A stretch of DNA of 64,000 nucleotides from Flavobacterium sp. GT3R68 (lineage in GTDB: Bacteria > Bacteroidota > Bacteroidia > Flavobacteriales > Flavobacteriaceae). How positions within the stretch are numbered: the first letter of the stretch is position 1; every line of letters begins with the position of its first letter. The DNA is taken from positions 1-64,000 of the forward strand of contig NZ_VJZK01000002.1 of assembly GCF_007109225.1 (NCBI RefSeq), written 5' to 3'. Positions 9,909-20,854 of the stretch are shown here, one piece after another. A program made the translations under genes and the position numbers. The notes beneath the pieces are model-generated. The model was not told the DNA's origin. It made no database searches and saw nothing but the letters and a program-made list of their open reading frames with translations.

Positions 9909-10286
9909 ATGTCAGATAAAAACAAGAAGCAGTTTGGTGTTTGGATGGATTCGCATAATGCGACCATCGTAGGGAAAGAAGATAATGATAATGGCGAATT
10001 TATCATTATTGGACACGTAAATAATGCAGGACCGGATAGTAATTCCAGTGAGAAAACGTCCAACAATCAGGAGATCGGCCTAACTCAGAAGTACTTCAAG
10101 GAAATCGCCAGTAAAATGCCAAATATTGATGAAATCCACATTACCGGAACAGGACAGATCCAAGAGCAGTTCATGAAGTTTCTGGCGGAAACCCCACAAT
10201 ATAAAAACGCATCAGCAACCGAAAGTACTTCCAATAAAATGAGCGATGAAAATCTTGCAAGTTTTATTATGAAACATTTCAATTAA
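9909..10286 (+). CDS. conserved small protein, possibly eRF1-domain-like (baeRF group)
   Basis: 125 residues, no signal peptide, no membrane segment. The N-terminus KKQFGVWMDSHNATIVG and the later pattern EIHITGTGQIQEQFMKFLAE resemble a Bacteroidota family of small proteins starting GVWMDH..A.L. These recall the minimal eRF1-like fold seen in bacterial release-factor-like proteins. That assignment is from memory of the pattern, and the protein lacks the catalytic loop of release factors. A linker (residues 42-60, rich in S, N and E) splits two beta/alpha halves. A TTACTTTGC promoter-like motif lies about 30 bp upstream and a clear terminator follows. Confidence 0.6.
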   Translation: MSDKNKKQFGVWMDSHNATIVGKEDNDNGEFIIIGHVNNAGPDSNSSEKTSNNQEIGLTQKYFKEIASKMPNIDEIHITGTGQIQEQFMKFLAETPQYKNASATESTSNKMSDENLASFIMKHFN

Positions 10287-10305
10287 TAATTTGCATATAA
10301 TCACT

Positions 10306-10338
10306 AAAGACCGTTGATCATGTCAACGGTCTTTTTTA
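10306..10338 (+). terminator. Rho-independent terminator
   Basis: AAAGACCGTTGA pairs with TCAACGGTCTTT around a five-base loop, followed by TTT. It ends the 9909-10286 transcript. Confidence 0.85.
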
Positions 10339-10370
10339 TTAGAACAACTAACCAGTTCGCTTGTAGGCAA

Positions 10371-10402
10371 AAAAAAAGCCCGATTTACATCGGGCATTTT
10401 TT
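10371..10402 (-). terminator. terminator of secDF (works in both directions)
   Basis: GCCCGAT (10378-10384) pairs with ATCGGGC (10389-10395). There is an A run on the left and a T run on the right, so it can terminate in both directions. Confidence 0.8.
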
Positions 10403-10420
10403 ATATATGATTAGCAGTAA

Positions 10421-13411
10421 TTATGCTGCAGTATTGTGCTCTTCTTCAATTCTTTTGTGTTCTGCATCAGAGATGGTATCCACAAGAACCGGAGTTGCAA
10501 TAAATAATGAAGAGTAAGTTCCTACTACAATACCTATTAACATCGCAAAGATAAATCCTCTGATAGATTCACCACCGAAGATGAACATAATCAACAATAC
10601 TAATATCATCGTTAATGATGTATTGATGGTTCTTGACATGGTAGAGTTAATCGATTTATTTACAATTTGATTAAAACTTCCTTTTTCTTTACCACCCAAG
10701 TATTCACGAACCCTGTCAAATACAATTACGGTATCATTCATAGAGTATCCGATTACGGTTAGGATCGCCGCGATAAAGTGCTGATCGATTTCCATTCCGA
10801 ATGGCATGTATTTCCATAACAAAGAGTAAATCCCTAATACAAAGATAACGTCATGCGCTACCGCTGCAATCGCACCTAAGCTGTATTGCCATTTTCTGAA
10901 ACTTATGAATAAGTAAAGACATACAATTAACATCGCACCAATAACAGCCCAATACGAGTTTGTCTTGATATCATCCGCTACTGTTGGCCCTACTTTTGAA
11001 GCTTGAAGAATTCCATATTGCTTGCCATCAGCACTGTTTACAAATTTCTCATAAGTCATATCTGCAGAGAAATGTCTCTTCAGGTTAGCAAACAAAATCT
11101 TGTTTATTTCAAGATCAGCTTCAGATCCTGATTGTTCAACTTTATATTTAGTAGTAATTTTTAACTGATTGTCTTTACCAAAGATTTTAACTTCAGCACT
11201 TCCGTCAAAAGCTTTTACTAATTCATGTTTCACCATTTCGGCAGAAACCGGTTTTTCAAAACGTACCTGGAAAGTTCTTCCTCCAACGAAATCTACACCT
11301 TGATTCAGTCCGTTAGTAGATAATGAAATAATACTTGCAATAACTACGAAACTTGAGAATGCATACGTCCATTTTTTGGCCCCCAAGAAATCATAATGGA
11401 AATTCGTGAAGAAGTTTTTAGAAAACTTAGTTACGAAAGTTAATTTATTTCCTCTGCTAACACTCCAGTCCAATAAGATTCTGGTAATGAAAATAGAAGT
11501 AAACAATGATGTTACGATACCAATTAATAAGGTAGTAGCAAAACCTTGGATTGGTCCTGTACCAAAAATCAATAAAACGGCTCCTGTCAAAACGTGTGTT
11601 ACGTTGGCATCCACAATAGAACGCATCGCACCTTTCCAACCGAAGGAAGCATTAATGGCTTCATCGATATTTTTTCCGGCGCGTAATTCCTCTTTTGCCC
11701 TTTCATAGATAATGATATTCGCATCGACGGCAGTTCCCATTGTTAAAACGATACCGGCAATACCTGGCAAAGTCAATACAGCACCTAAGCTTGCTAAAAT
11801 ACCAAATAAGAATAAAAGGTTGACAGCCAAAGCGATGTTTGCATACAAACCAGCTTTACCGTAGTACACCATCATCCAAAGCGATACGATCAATAATCCA
11901 ATAATTGCAGAAGTAGTTCCGTTATCAATAGCTTCCTGACCTAAGGATGGCCCTACCACTTCTGATTGTACAATTTCTGCAGAAGCAGGTAATTTACCCG
12001 CTCTTAATACGTTTGCTAAATCTTTAGTTTCTGTTACATCAAAAACACCTGAGATTTCAGATCTTCCACCAGAAATTGGTCCGCTGGACACTCCCGGAGC
12101 TGAATATACCACATCATCCAAAACGATAGCAATGTTGCTTTTTTGAGTAAATGCCCTTCCGGTTAATTCTTCCCAAGCTTTTGCTCCCTGACCGCTCATT
12201 TGCATCGTTACCGATGGTTTCCCTAATTGGTCAAATGAATCTTTTGCATCAGTTACAACCCCACCGCTCATAGCGGCCTGATTGTCTCTGTTTCCTTTTA
12301 AGGCATACAGTTCAACTGTTTCAACTTCTTTTTTAGTTTTCTCATCTGTAGTCACAGAAGGTTTACCCCATACAAATTTGGCGTAACGCTGATCAGCAGC
12401 CAATAATGCTCTGATATCCTGTCTTTTTAAATACCCGTTGATTGCTGCTGTATCTTTTGGAGCTACAACACCTAAAACCGGTCCGCCACCCTGAGCGACG
12501 AATTTTTCCAATAATGGACCTAAATCTTTTGATGAAGCAGCAGCTGTACTGTCTTGTGATTTATCTGTTAATAAGTTACTAAGTGAATCCGATACTGGTT
12601 TTGCAGTTTCTTTTACAGCAGAAGCTGATTTTTCAGTTACTTTCAACGCATTGTTAGCAGCCATTAAGAAATTACCAACTTCGTCAATTTTATATGTTTC
12701 CCAAAATTCCAATTGGGCAGTACTTTGTAATAATTTTTTAATACGATCTACATCTTTCGCACCTGGAAGTTCCACTAAGATTCTACCAGATTCTCCAATT
12801 TTTTGGATGTTTGGTTGTGTTACCCCAAATTTATCGATACGTTTTCTTAATACTTCAAAAGCACTACCGATAGACTCATCAACTTTTCTTCTGATTACTT
12901 TTTTAACCTCATTATCAGACATTTTGAAGTTCACTTCATCCCCTAATATTTTATTAGAGAAAACATCCGGTGAAGCTAATTTCAATGACCCGGCTGAAGC
13001 CTTGTCAAATTCGTCGAAAAATGCGTCTAAATAATCCTGGTTTCCTGTTCTGTTTTTAGTAGCTTCAGTTAAAGCCTGATTGAAGACAGGGTTTTTAGAG
13101 TTGTTCGCTAAGCCTTTAACGATATCTTTTACAGAAATTTGAAGCTGTACGTTAATACCGCCTTCCAAGTCAAGACCTTTATTGATTTTTTTGTCTTTTA
13201 CTTCATTATAAGTAAAGTCAGTAAATCCAAGATTAAATACTTTTTCTTTCCCGATGGAATCTAAATATTTTAATTCTTTGTTTGAATCTCCCTTTGCAAA
13301 TGATTTTGCATCACTTTCTACTTTTTGAGAAACGAAAGTGAAAGAAAGTTGGTAAATACTTACCAATGCAAATAAAATTGCGAAAAATTTAATAAGTCCT
13401 CTATTCTGCAT
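10421..13411 (-). CDS. secDF: protein translocase subunit SecDF (fused SecD-SecF)
   Basis: Proton-driven motor that helps pull secreted proteins through SecYEG. The 996-residue protein is the SecD-SecF fusion usual in Bacteroidota. SecD features are an N-terminal membrane segment (residues 7-25), GLDLEGGINVQLQ, a large periplasmic domain and a transmembrane bundle with TAVDANIIIYER near 562. SecF begins at about residue 665, with QGVDFVGG.TFQV and, near 900, GYSMNDTVIVFDRVRE. A low-complexity insert rich in S, K and T (about 265-300) lies in the periplasmic domain. The gene has a canonical promoter and its own terminator. Confidence 0.97.
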   Translation of the reverse strand: MQNRGLIKFFAILFALVSIYQLSFTFVSQKVESDAKSFAKGDSNKELKYLDSIGKEKVFNLGFTDFTYNEVKDKKINKGLDLEGGINVQLQISVKDIVKGLANNSKNPVFNQALTEATKNRTGNQDYLDAFFDEFDKASAGSLKLASPDVFSNKILGDEVNFKMSDNEVKKVIRRKVDESIGSAFEVLRKRIDKFGVTQPNIQKIGESGRILVELPGAKDVDRIKKLLQSTAQLEFWETYKIDEVGNFLMAANNALKVTEKSASAVKETAKPVSDSLSNLLTDKSQDSTAAASSKDLGPLLEKFVAQGGGPVLGVVAPKDTAAINGYLKRQDIRALLAADQRYAKFVWGKPSVTTDEKTKKEVETVELYALKGNRDNQAAMSGGVVTDAKDSFDQLGKPSVTMQMSGQGAKAWEELTGRAFTQKSNIAIVLDDVVYSAPGVSSGPISGGRSEISGVFDVTETKDLANVLRAGKLPASAEIVQSEVVGPSLGQEAIDNGTTSAIIGLLIVSLWMMVYYGKAGLYANIALAVNLLFLFGILASLGAVLTLPGIAGIVLTMGTAVDANIIIYERAKEELRAGKNIDEAINASFGWKGAMRSIVDANVTHVLTGAVLLIFGTGPIQGFATTLLIGIVTSLFTSIFITRILLDWSVSRGNKLTFVTKFSKNFFTNFHYDFLGAKKWTYAFSSFVVIASIISLSTNGLNQGVDFVGGRTFQVRFEKPVSAEMVKHELVKAFDGSAEVKIFGKDNQLKITTKYKVEQSGSEADLEINKILFANLKRHFSADMTYEKFVNSADGKQYGILQASKVGPTVADDIKTNSYWAVIGAMLIVCLYLFISFRKWQYSLGAIAAVAHDVIFVLGIYSLLWKYMPFGMEIDQHFIAAILTVIGYSMNDTVIVFDRVREYLGGKEKGSFNQIVNKSINSTMSRTINTSLTMILVLLIMFIFGGESIRGFIFAMLIGIVVGTYSSLFIATPVLVDTISDAEHKRIEEEHNTAA

Positions 13412-13535
13412 TATTACTAAAATTAATTAATTTTTGTTTCTGTATTTTGTCAAAATCATCAATAAACATCTCAAGCTCTTCATTTTACTTAAAAATAAAA
13501 AAAAAATTGAGACATCATCATTTTTTTCAACCGAG

Positions 13536-13565
13536 CAAATATATAATTTACCAAAAGATTAACCA
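13536..13565 (-). promoter_or_regulatory. promoter of secDF (-33 TTG, 19 bp, -7 TATATTTG)
   Basis: On the minus strand TTG (13565-13563) is followed by a 19-bp spacer and TATATTTG (13543-13536), an exact Bacteroidota promoter. It predicts a leader of about 115 nt before the secDF ATG at 13411. Confidence 0.75.
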
Positions 13566-13587
13566 ATTTATTTATTGATTAATCTCA

Positions 13588-13617
13588 AAAAAAAGACTGC
13601 AAAGTTTGCAGTCTTCT
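13588..13617 (-). terminator. Rho-independent terminator after mdh
   Basis: AAGACTGCAAA (13592-13602) pairs with TTTGCAGTCTT (13604-13614). On the minus strand a run of T follows. Confidence 0.85.
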
Positions 13618-13636
13618 TTATATATTGTTTAAAAGC

Positions 13637-14572
13637 TTACGCTAAAACCGATTTCAGGTCAGCATTCATATTGCGTACTGCATCTGCACTTTTTGCAAAC
13701 AACGCTTTCTCATTCTCATTCAGGTCGATAGTCAGAATTTCTTCGATACCATTTTTCCCAATGATACATGGTACACCGATGCAAATATCATTTTGTCCAT
13801 ATTCACCATCTAACATAACCGAACAGGCAATCATTTTCTTTTGGTCATTCAAAATACTATCTACCAAATAAGCCACAGAAGCACCGGGTGCGTACCATGC
13901 TGAAGTTCCTAAAAGACCTGTCAATGTTGCTCCACCTACCATCGTATCAGCAGCTACTTTGTCCAATTCCGTTTGTGAAAGAAATTCCGAAACCGGAATA
14001 CCATTATAAGAAGCCAAACGCGTTAATGGAATCATAGTCGTATCACCATGTCCTCCGATAACCATAGCAGAAATATCATTTGATGGTTTATCCAATGCTT
14101 TTGAAAGGTAGAATTTAAAGCGAGAACTGTCTAATGCCCCACCCATTCCGATAATTCTGTTTTTTGGCAAACCTGTTGACTTTAAAGCCAGGTAAGTCAT
14201 CGTATCCATAGGATTCGAAACTACCACTACAATAGTATCTGGAGAGTGAACCAATACATTTTCGACCACTGTTTTCACAATCCCGGCATTGATTCCGATT
14301 AATTCTTCACGTGTCATTCCCGGTTTTCTAGGAATTCCAGATGTAATTACAACCACATCGCTGTTAGCTGTTTTAGAATAATCATTCGTAATTCCGGTAA
14401 CTTTGGTATTGAATCCAGTATTGGTAGCGCATTGCATGATATCCATCGCTTTACCTTCGGCAAAACCTTCCTTAATATCTAATAATACCACTTCACTTGC
14501 AATCCCTCTGTATGAAATTGCGTCTGCACAGGTGGCACCTACATTCCCAGCACCTACTATTGTAACTTTCAT
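13637..14572 (-). CDS. mdh: malate dehydrogenase
   Basis: NAD-dependent interconversion of malate and oxaloacetate in the TCA cycle. 311 residues, the length of the lactate-dehydrogenase-like MDH type. The N-terminal Rossmann motif is VGAGNVGA. Substrate-site elements SGIPRKPGMTREEL and NPMDTMTYLA, and the catalytic histidine region MVIGGHGDTTMIPL, are in order. It lies 49 bp downstream of gyrB on the same strand with no clear promoter between, so some co-transcription is possible. It ends at a strong terminator. Confidence 0.96.
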   Translation of the reverse strand: MKVTIVGAGNVGATCADAISYRGIASEVVLLDIKEGFAEGKAMDIMQCATNTGFNTKVTGITNDYSKTANSDVVVITSGIPRKPGMTREELIGINAGIVKTVVENVLVHSPDTIVVVVSNPMDTMTYLALKSTGLPKNRIIGMGGALDSSRFKFYLSKALDKPSNDISAMVIGGHGDTTMIPLTRLASYNGIPVSEFLSQTELDKVAADTMVGGATLTGLLGTSAWYAPGASVAYLVDSILNDQKKMIACSVMLDGEYGQNDICIGVPCIIGKNGIEEILTIDLNENEKALFAKSADAVRNMNADLKSVLA

Positions 14573-14621
14573 ATTAATATTTTATTTGTTGGTTGATTTC
14601 ATTTTATAATTATGCGCAATA

Positions 14622-16568
<1,947 letters not shown>

Positions 16569-16601
16569 TTATTCTAAAAAATGTAATTTTTCTCTAACAG
16601 G

Positions 16602-16609
16602 CAAATATA
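16602..16609 (-). promoter_or_regulatory. -7 promoter element for gyrB
   Basis: On the minus strand this reads TATATTTG, an exact TAnnTTTG, about 40 bp before the gyrB ATG. No clean -33 TTG is present. Confidence 0.55.
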
Positions 16610-16683
16610 TAAAAACGAGAATGATTAACTACGGAAAACACTATATTTAGGAGTGAAGTTATTAACATTTTGTTGATTAATTC

Positions 16684-16722
16684 AAACAAAAAAACGCTCC
16701 CCTCACAGCGAACGTTTTTTCA
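16684..16722 (-). terminator. possible terminator after asnB
   Basis: An A run, acgct...agcga and a T run form an imperfect hairpin between asnB and gyrB. The stem is short, so confidence is moderate. Confidence 0.4.
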
Positions 16723-16748
16723 CAACAACCGGCACACTATCCATCAGT

Positions 16749-18365
16749 TTATGCCGTAATGTTGGCTTTTGCAATTTCTACATCAGCCTGAAGGTGAGCG
16801 GCATTGGCCCTACCGCTTGGGTCTTGGTTTTCCTGCCATTTTGGAATCCATTTTCGCACGGTCTGAGCCGCACTTAGTTGTGGGTAATATTTATGAAAAA
16901 TGGCTCTGTAATAATAGGCTTCTTTCGTTGTTGGCGTATTGTACTGAAATATTTCACCAGCCGCTTCCAGCTGCGCATCAGTCACTTGCATCGTACAGTA
17001 TTCGATTAACTGGTCAATCCAATTATATCCTACTCCATCCGAAAACTGTTCTTTTTGTCTCCACAATACCTCTTTTGGTAAATACGGTTGTTCCGGGGTA
17101 TCGAACGCTTTTCGAAGGATGTATTTTTCAATCCCTTCGTACGTTTTAGGCTGTTTTTCTTCCGGCTTAATCTGCATGGACATTTCAAGAAATGCTTTGT
17201 CTAAAAACGGTACTCTGGCTTCCAATCCGTGCGCCATGGTTGATTTATCTGCCCGCAATAAATCGGCAGTAAATAACTTCTGAACTCTTTCAATGGTTTC
17301 TTTCTGGAATTCCTCCGTGGAAGGTGCGTTCCTGAAATACAGATACCCGCCAAATATTTCATCAGCTCCTTCACCTGACAATACTACTTTTATACCTTTT
17401 TCAGCAATGGCTTTTGATAAAAAATACATCGGTGTACTTGCTCTTACCGATGTCACATCATATGTCTCCAGATGCCAGATTAATTTATCCAGGATTTCAA
17501 TTCCCTGTTCGATGCTAAAATGGATTTCGTGGTGTTCTGTCCCTAAAAATTCGGCTACTTTTCTTGCTGCGGCAGCATCCGGTGCATTTTCATCCAAACC
17601 TATCGAAAACGAATGCAGCTTTTTACCGCTTTCGGACAATAATCTGGAAGCGATCGACGATGTCAAAGACGAATCCAGCCCTCCTGATAACAAAACGCCA
17701 ATGGGCACATCACTCATTAATCTTTTTCGGGTAGCTTCAGTCAAAGTTTCCCGTATTAAGTCCAAATCCAGTTCCTGAAGGGCTTTCGTATGATCTTCAT
17801 AAACGGGCGTGTAATATTTTACAAAACCTGTTTTCTGTGTATAAAAATGTCCCGGGGGAAAAGTCGAAAAAGTCTGGCATTGATCGGCAATAGGTTTCAT
17901 TTCTGAAGCAAAATAGATACGTCCTCTTTCATCAAGTCCGTAGTACATCGGCTTCACTCCCATTGGGTCCCGACCGGCAATGTAATCATCCCCATTGATA
18001 ACGACGAATGCAAAATCGCCATCCAATTTATCACAGAAATCATAACCGAATTCCTCATACAGATGAACGATTACCTCCGAATCCGATTTGGTTCTGAAAG
18101 TATGGTGATTCAAAACCGTATCCCGCAATTCCTGATGGTTGTAGATTTCGCCATTATGAACCACGTAGGCATTTTTAGACCCTTTGATAGGCTGGCGCCC
18201 GGAATGTAAATCGATTATTGATAAACGCTCATGGCTAAGGATATGTCCATTTTCGGTAATAAGCATATCACTTTCATCGGGGCCGCGATGCGACATTCTT
18301 TTAGAAAGTGTTTTGGCTGTTTTTTCATTTTTTCCTTTTCCTATAATGGCTAAAATCCCACACAT
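16749..18365 (-). CDS. asnB: asparagine synthase B (glutamine-hydrolysing)
   Basis: Makes asparagine from aspartate, ATP and glutamine in the cytosol. 538 residues. Cys2 of MCGILAIIG is the class II glutamine amidotransferase nucleophile, which fixes the start, and MSHRGPDES is the matching binding loop. The synthetase half has the PP-loop SGGLDSS (227-233) and SGEGADEIFGGYLYF. A near-consensus -7 box (CATCTTTG, minus strand, 18404-18397) lies about 30 bp upstream. Its length and both domains match AsnB of E. coli type. Confidence 0.96.
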   Translation of the reverse strand: MCGILAIIGKGKNEKTAKTLSKRMSHRGPDESDMLITENGHILSHERLSIIDLHSGRQPIKGSKNAYVVHNGEIYNHQELRDTVLNHHTFRTKSDSEVIVHLYEEFGYDFCDKLDGDFAFVVINGDDYIAGRDPMGVKPMYYGLDERGRIYFASEMKPIADQCQTFSTFPPGHFYTQKTGFVKYYTPVYEDHTKALQELDLDLIRETLTEATRKRLMSDVPIGVLLSGGLDSSLTSSIASRLLSESGKKLHSFSIGLDENAPDAAAARKVAEFLGTEHHEIHFSIEQGIEILDKLIWHLETYDVTSVRASTPMYFLSKAIAEKGIKVVLSGEGADEIFGGYLYFRNAPSTEEFQKETIERVQKLFTADLLRADKSTMAHGLEARVPFLDKAFLEMSMQIKPEEKQPKTYEGIEKYILRKAFDTPEQPYLPKEVLWRQKEQFSDGVGYNWIDQLIEYCTMQVTDAQLEAAGEIFQYNTPTTKEAYYYRAIFHKYYPQLSAAQTVRKWIPKWQENQDPSGRANAAHLQADVEIAKANITA

Positions 18366-18539
18366 ACATGTTCTGCTTTAAAAGATTACTATATAGCAAA
18401 GATGTGGTTTTACCTTTTCATCGGAAAGCATAAATAGTAATTTGGTTTATATCTATAACCAAAAGTGTAGTTTTATAAGTAAACAGAAATTTAAAAGAAG
18501 TAAAACAAAGAGATTAGGTTACATTTCATAAGAAAGCAT

Positions 18540-18989
18540 TTAGGAAATACTTTCAATCAGATACTTTGTGGTATTGATTTCAAAAGAAAATCCAACTTCT
18601 GTACCCATTAATTTATTTCCCAAAGGAGATTGAGGTGATAAAGCAATCACATTGATTCCGTCAATATTGATTTTGGGCAAAGCAAGACTAACATATAAAT
18701 AGATACCATTGGCCTGAACCAGACTTCCCAGAGCAATTTTATTTGAAGCACTTGCTGGGTCAATTTTATCCAAAACTGCTTTTTGGTCTATTGCTTCCTT
18801 AAGTTTATGATTGAGTTTTTCCTGCTCGATATGCATCATCGACAAAGCCGTTTCATGCTTGTCTCCTGCCGAACCTTTGGAATCGTTTTTCGAATCTTCG
18901 GTAAGTGAAGCAATCATGTCCCGAAAGACATCAATTTTGTCCTGAACTTGTTGCAAATAGTATTGGTGTATCTTTTGTTTGAATGTCAT
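18540..18989 (-). CDS. GreA/GreB-like protein
   Basis: 149 residues. The N-terminal 75 residues look like a helical coiled coil, though sparser in acidic tip residues than GreA. The C-terminal part (LGSLVQANGIYLYVSLAL, then ALSPQSPLGNKLMGTEVG) matches the FKBP-like C-terminal domain of Gre factors (SP.SP.G..L.GK..GD). I recall homologues carrying an unfounded 3-oxoacyl-ACP synthase label; nothing here resembles a ketosynthase. It may bind the RNA polymerase secondary channel, but whether it has cleavage-factor activity is unclear. Confidence 0.65.
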   Translation of the reverse strand: MTFKQKIHQYYLQQVQDKIDVFRDMIASLTEDSKNDSKGSAGDKHETALSMMHIEQEKLNHKLKEAIDQKAVLDKIDPASASNKIALGSLVQANGIYLYVSLALPKINIDGINVIALSPQSPLGNKLMGTEVGFSFEINTTKYLIESIS

Positions 18990-19000
18990 GTTTTTATAGC

Positions 19001-19045
19001 TAAAAAAGAAACCTATAAGAATTGCTCCTACAGGTTCTCTTTACA
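19001..19045 (-). terminator. probable terminator after the TonB-receptor-like gene
   Basis: On the minus strand gaacctgta pairs with tataggttt and is followed by a run of T (cTTTTTTag). It lies between the barrel gene and the GreA/B-like gene. Confidence 0.55.
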
Positions 19046-19061
19046 AAATTATTATTTTTTA

Positions 19062-20816
19062 TTAGAAATTAAATTTATAACTCGCTCCTACCAAGAATTG
19101 GAAGCCCTGAACCGGATAATTCATCCATTTTTCATAGCTTTGATTAGCAATGTTGTTCAATTTTAAGAATCCTGTCAGTCTTTCATTGTATTTAAATCCC
19201 AGATGAGCATTGGCATCAAAATAGCCTTTTAAGGTTGTTGGCGTTATCGGCACAAGCGGAAGGATATCCGTGTTCATCTGCATATCTTTTCTTTCGCCTA
19301 CATAAAACACATTCACACCGGCATACCATTTTTTGGTGATGTTCACATCTAAACTGGAAGCCAATTTTATCTCCGGCAAGTTCCAAGCTTCTTCCTGGAA
19401 ATCATTTTTATAACTATTGAAAGTTCCGTTGATCCCAAAAGAAACATTTTTAGAGAAATCCGCTTTCAGTTCGCCATAAAAACTCATGGTTTTCATATCA
19501 TCATACACTACATCAAACGAATTTCCGAATCCATAATCTTCATTTGCCGGGTTTTCAGAATAGTTGTGACTTTTGAATAAGGCTTTGTTTTTTTCACTCT
19601 TATAAGACCCGCGAAGATTATAGCTGACACTATTAGCCAATTTTCCTTTTAAACCTGCAAAAACATCATATTGTTTGTCGGTTGGTGCAATGTTTAATGT
19701 TGGCGATACGAATGGATTTTCATTGGTGAAATCACGATATGAGTTTTGCTCCAGGCCTCCTTCTGCTCCAGCATAAAAAATCATCAGATTCCCCACCACT
19801 TTCAAAGAGGCATTAATCTGCGGATAAATGAAAAAATTATTTTCTTTACGTTCCATATCCAGACTATAAAAAATAGCTGCGCCCAGATTTACAGACCAGT
19901 CATTTTTGTTCATGACGATACTCGGGTGGACACCCAAATTCGTATAACCATATTTTAGCGCCGTTGCTTCCGAATAATCTTTTTCGAAGGAACCGCCCAA
20001 ATAATCGGCGATGAAATTCATTTTTATTTTTTCTTCCATCACATCAAATTGAAATGAAGGCTTAACATAAAACCTGTTTTCAGCAGAGCCGCGGTCATCC
20101 CAAAAACGGTTGTATTTCATACTCGCTTCACTGAAAACACTTTCTGTAAAATTTAATTTGGTACCTGCATAAAAATTATGAAACATATGTTGCGGGTCGA
20201 TACTGTCAATTAATGCGTTCCTGTCTTCAGGTATCAGGCTTGCGCCAAAATCAACGGGCAATCCATACCAATTATACACCTGATTTTGGTACCCTAAGTC
20301 GACAGTCCATGACAATTTCTGCTGCTGATTTCCATAAGTCAAATCCAGAGAAGTATTATAGAATTTATCATCCAATTCTACATCTTTAATTCCGCCTTGA
20401 GAAGAAAGATGACGAAGGTTTCCGCCCACATATTCATTACCACTGATATTTTCGGTTACAAAAAGTTCCGCGTTTACGGTCGCATAATTTCCAAAACCTA
20501 ATGTCGCGTAGTTCTTGAATATTTTTTCTTCAGGAGATTTATCCACATTCGCTGCTCTTCCTTTAGAAGGTGTAAAAGTCGAAGCTACCGGAAAAGAGAA
20601 AATATTGTATTTGATTACTTCTTTCTTGGTGTTGTCCTCATCTTCCAAAGAAGGCGTTTCCTTTACTTTAAATGCATCCGATATGGTCGGCGTATACGGT
20701 TTTACCACGTTGACTACTTCCGTCCCGATGTTTTCATCTTTCTTTTGGGCCCAAGTGATCTGCAAACCTGCAAGCAATAGTATGAACGTTATTTTATATT
20801 GGATCTTAAATGTCAT
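19062..20816 (-). CDS. TonB-dependent-receptor-like outer membrane beta-barrel protein
   Basis: 584 residues with a signal peptide (residues 1-23, ending WAQ). A short linker VVNVVKPYTPTISDAFKV follows, then alternating amphipathic beta strands to the C-terminus, which ends in aromatic FQFLVGASYKFNF as outer membrane barrels do. Final-barrel motifs of TonB receptors are present (LGFKYNERLTGFLKLNNIAN). No obvious plug domain or TonB box is seen, and the protein is shorter than typical receptors of 700 or more residues. It sits 38 bp downstream of the large TPR gene, so the two are probably one operon and may act together at the outer membrane. Substrate unknown. Confidence 0.75.
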   Translation of the reverse strand: MTFKIQYKITFILLLAGLQITWAQKKDENIGTEVVNVVKPYTPTISDAFKVKETPSLEDEDNTKKEVIKYNIFSFPVASTFTPSKGRAANVDKSPEEKIFKNYATLGFGNYATVNAELFVTENISGNEYVGGNLRHLSSQGGIKDVELDDKFYNTSLDLTYGNQQQKLSWTVDLGYQNQVYNWYGLPVDFGASLIPEDRNALIDSIDPQHMFHNFYAGTKLNFTESVFSEASMKYNRFWDDRGSAENRFYVKPSFQFDVMEEKIKMNFIADYLGGSFEKDYSEATALKYGYTNLGVHPSIVMNKNDWSVNLGAAIFYSLDMERKENNFFIYPQINASLKVVGNLMIFYAGAEGGLEQNSYRDFTNENPFVSPTLNIAPTDKQYDVFAGLKGKLANSVSYNLRGSYKSEKNKALFKSHNYSENPANEDYGFGNSFDVVYDDMKTMSFYGELKADFSKNVSFGINGTFNSYKNDFQEEAWNLPEIKLASSLDVNITKKWYAGVNVFYVGERKDMQMNTDILPLVPITPTTLKGYFDANAHLGFKYNERLTGFLKLNNIANQSYEKWMNYPVQGFQFLVGASYKFNF

Positions 20817-20854
20817 ATGATGGAATTTAATAATGAGAAAAATAAAATCTCTAA

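Noticed and set aside
9742..9972. 76-residue frame upstream of the small conserved protein
   Set aside because: It overlaps the better-supported gene at 9909 and has no recognisable pattern.
18540..18989. 3-oxoacyl-ACP synthase label
   Set aside because: No ketosynthase motif is present; the C-terminal pattern is Gre-like.
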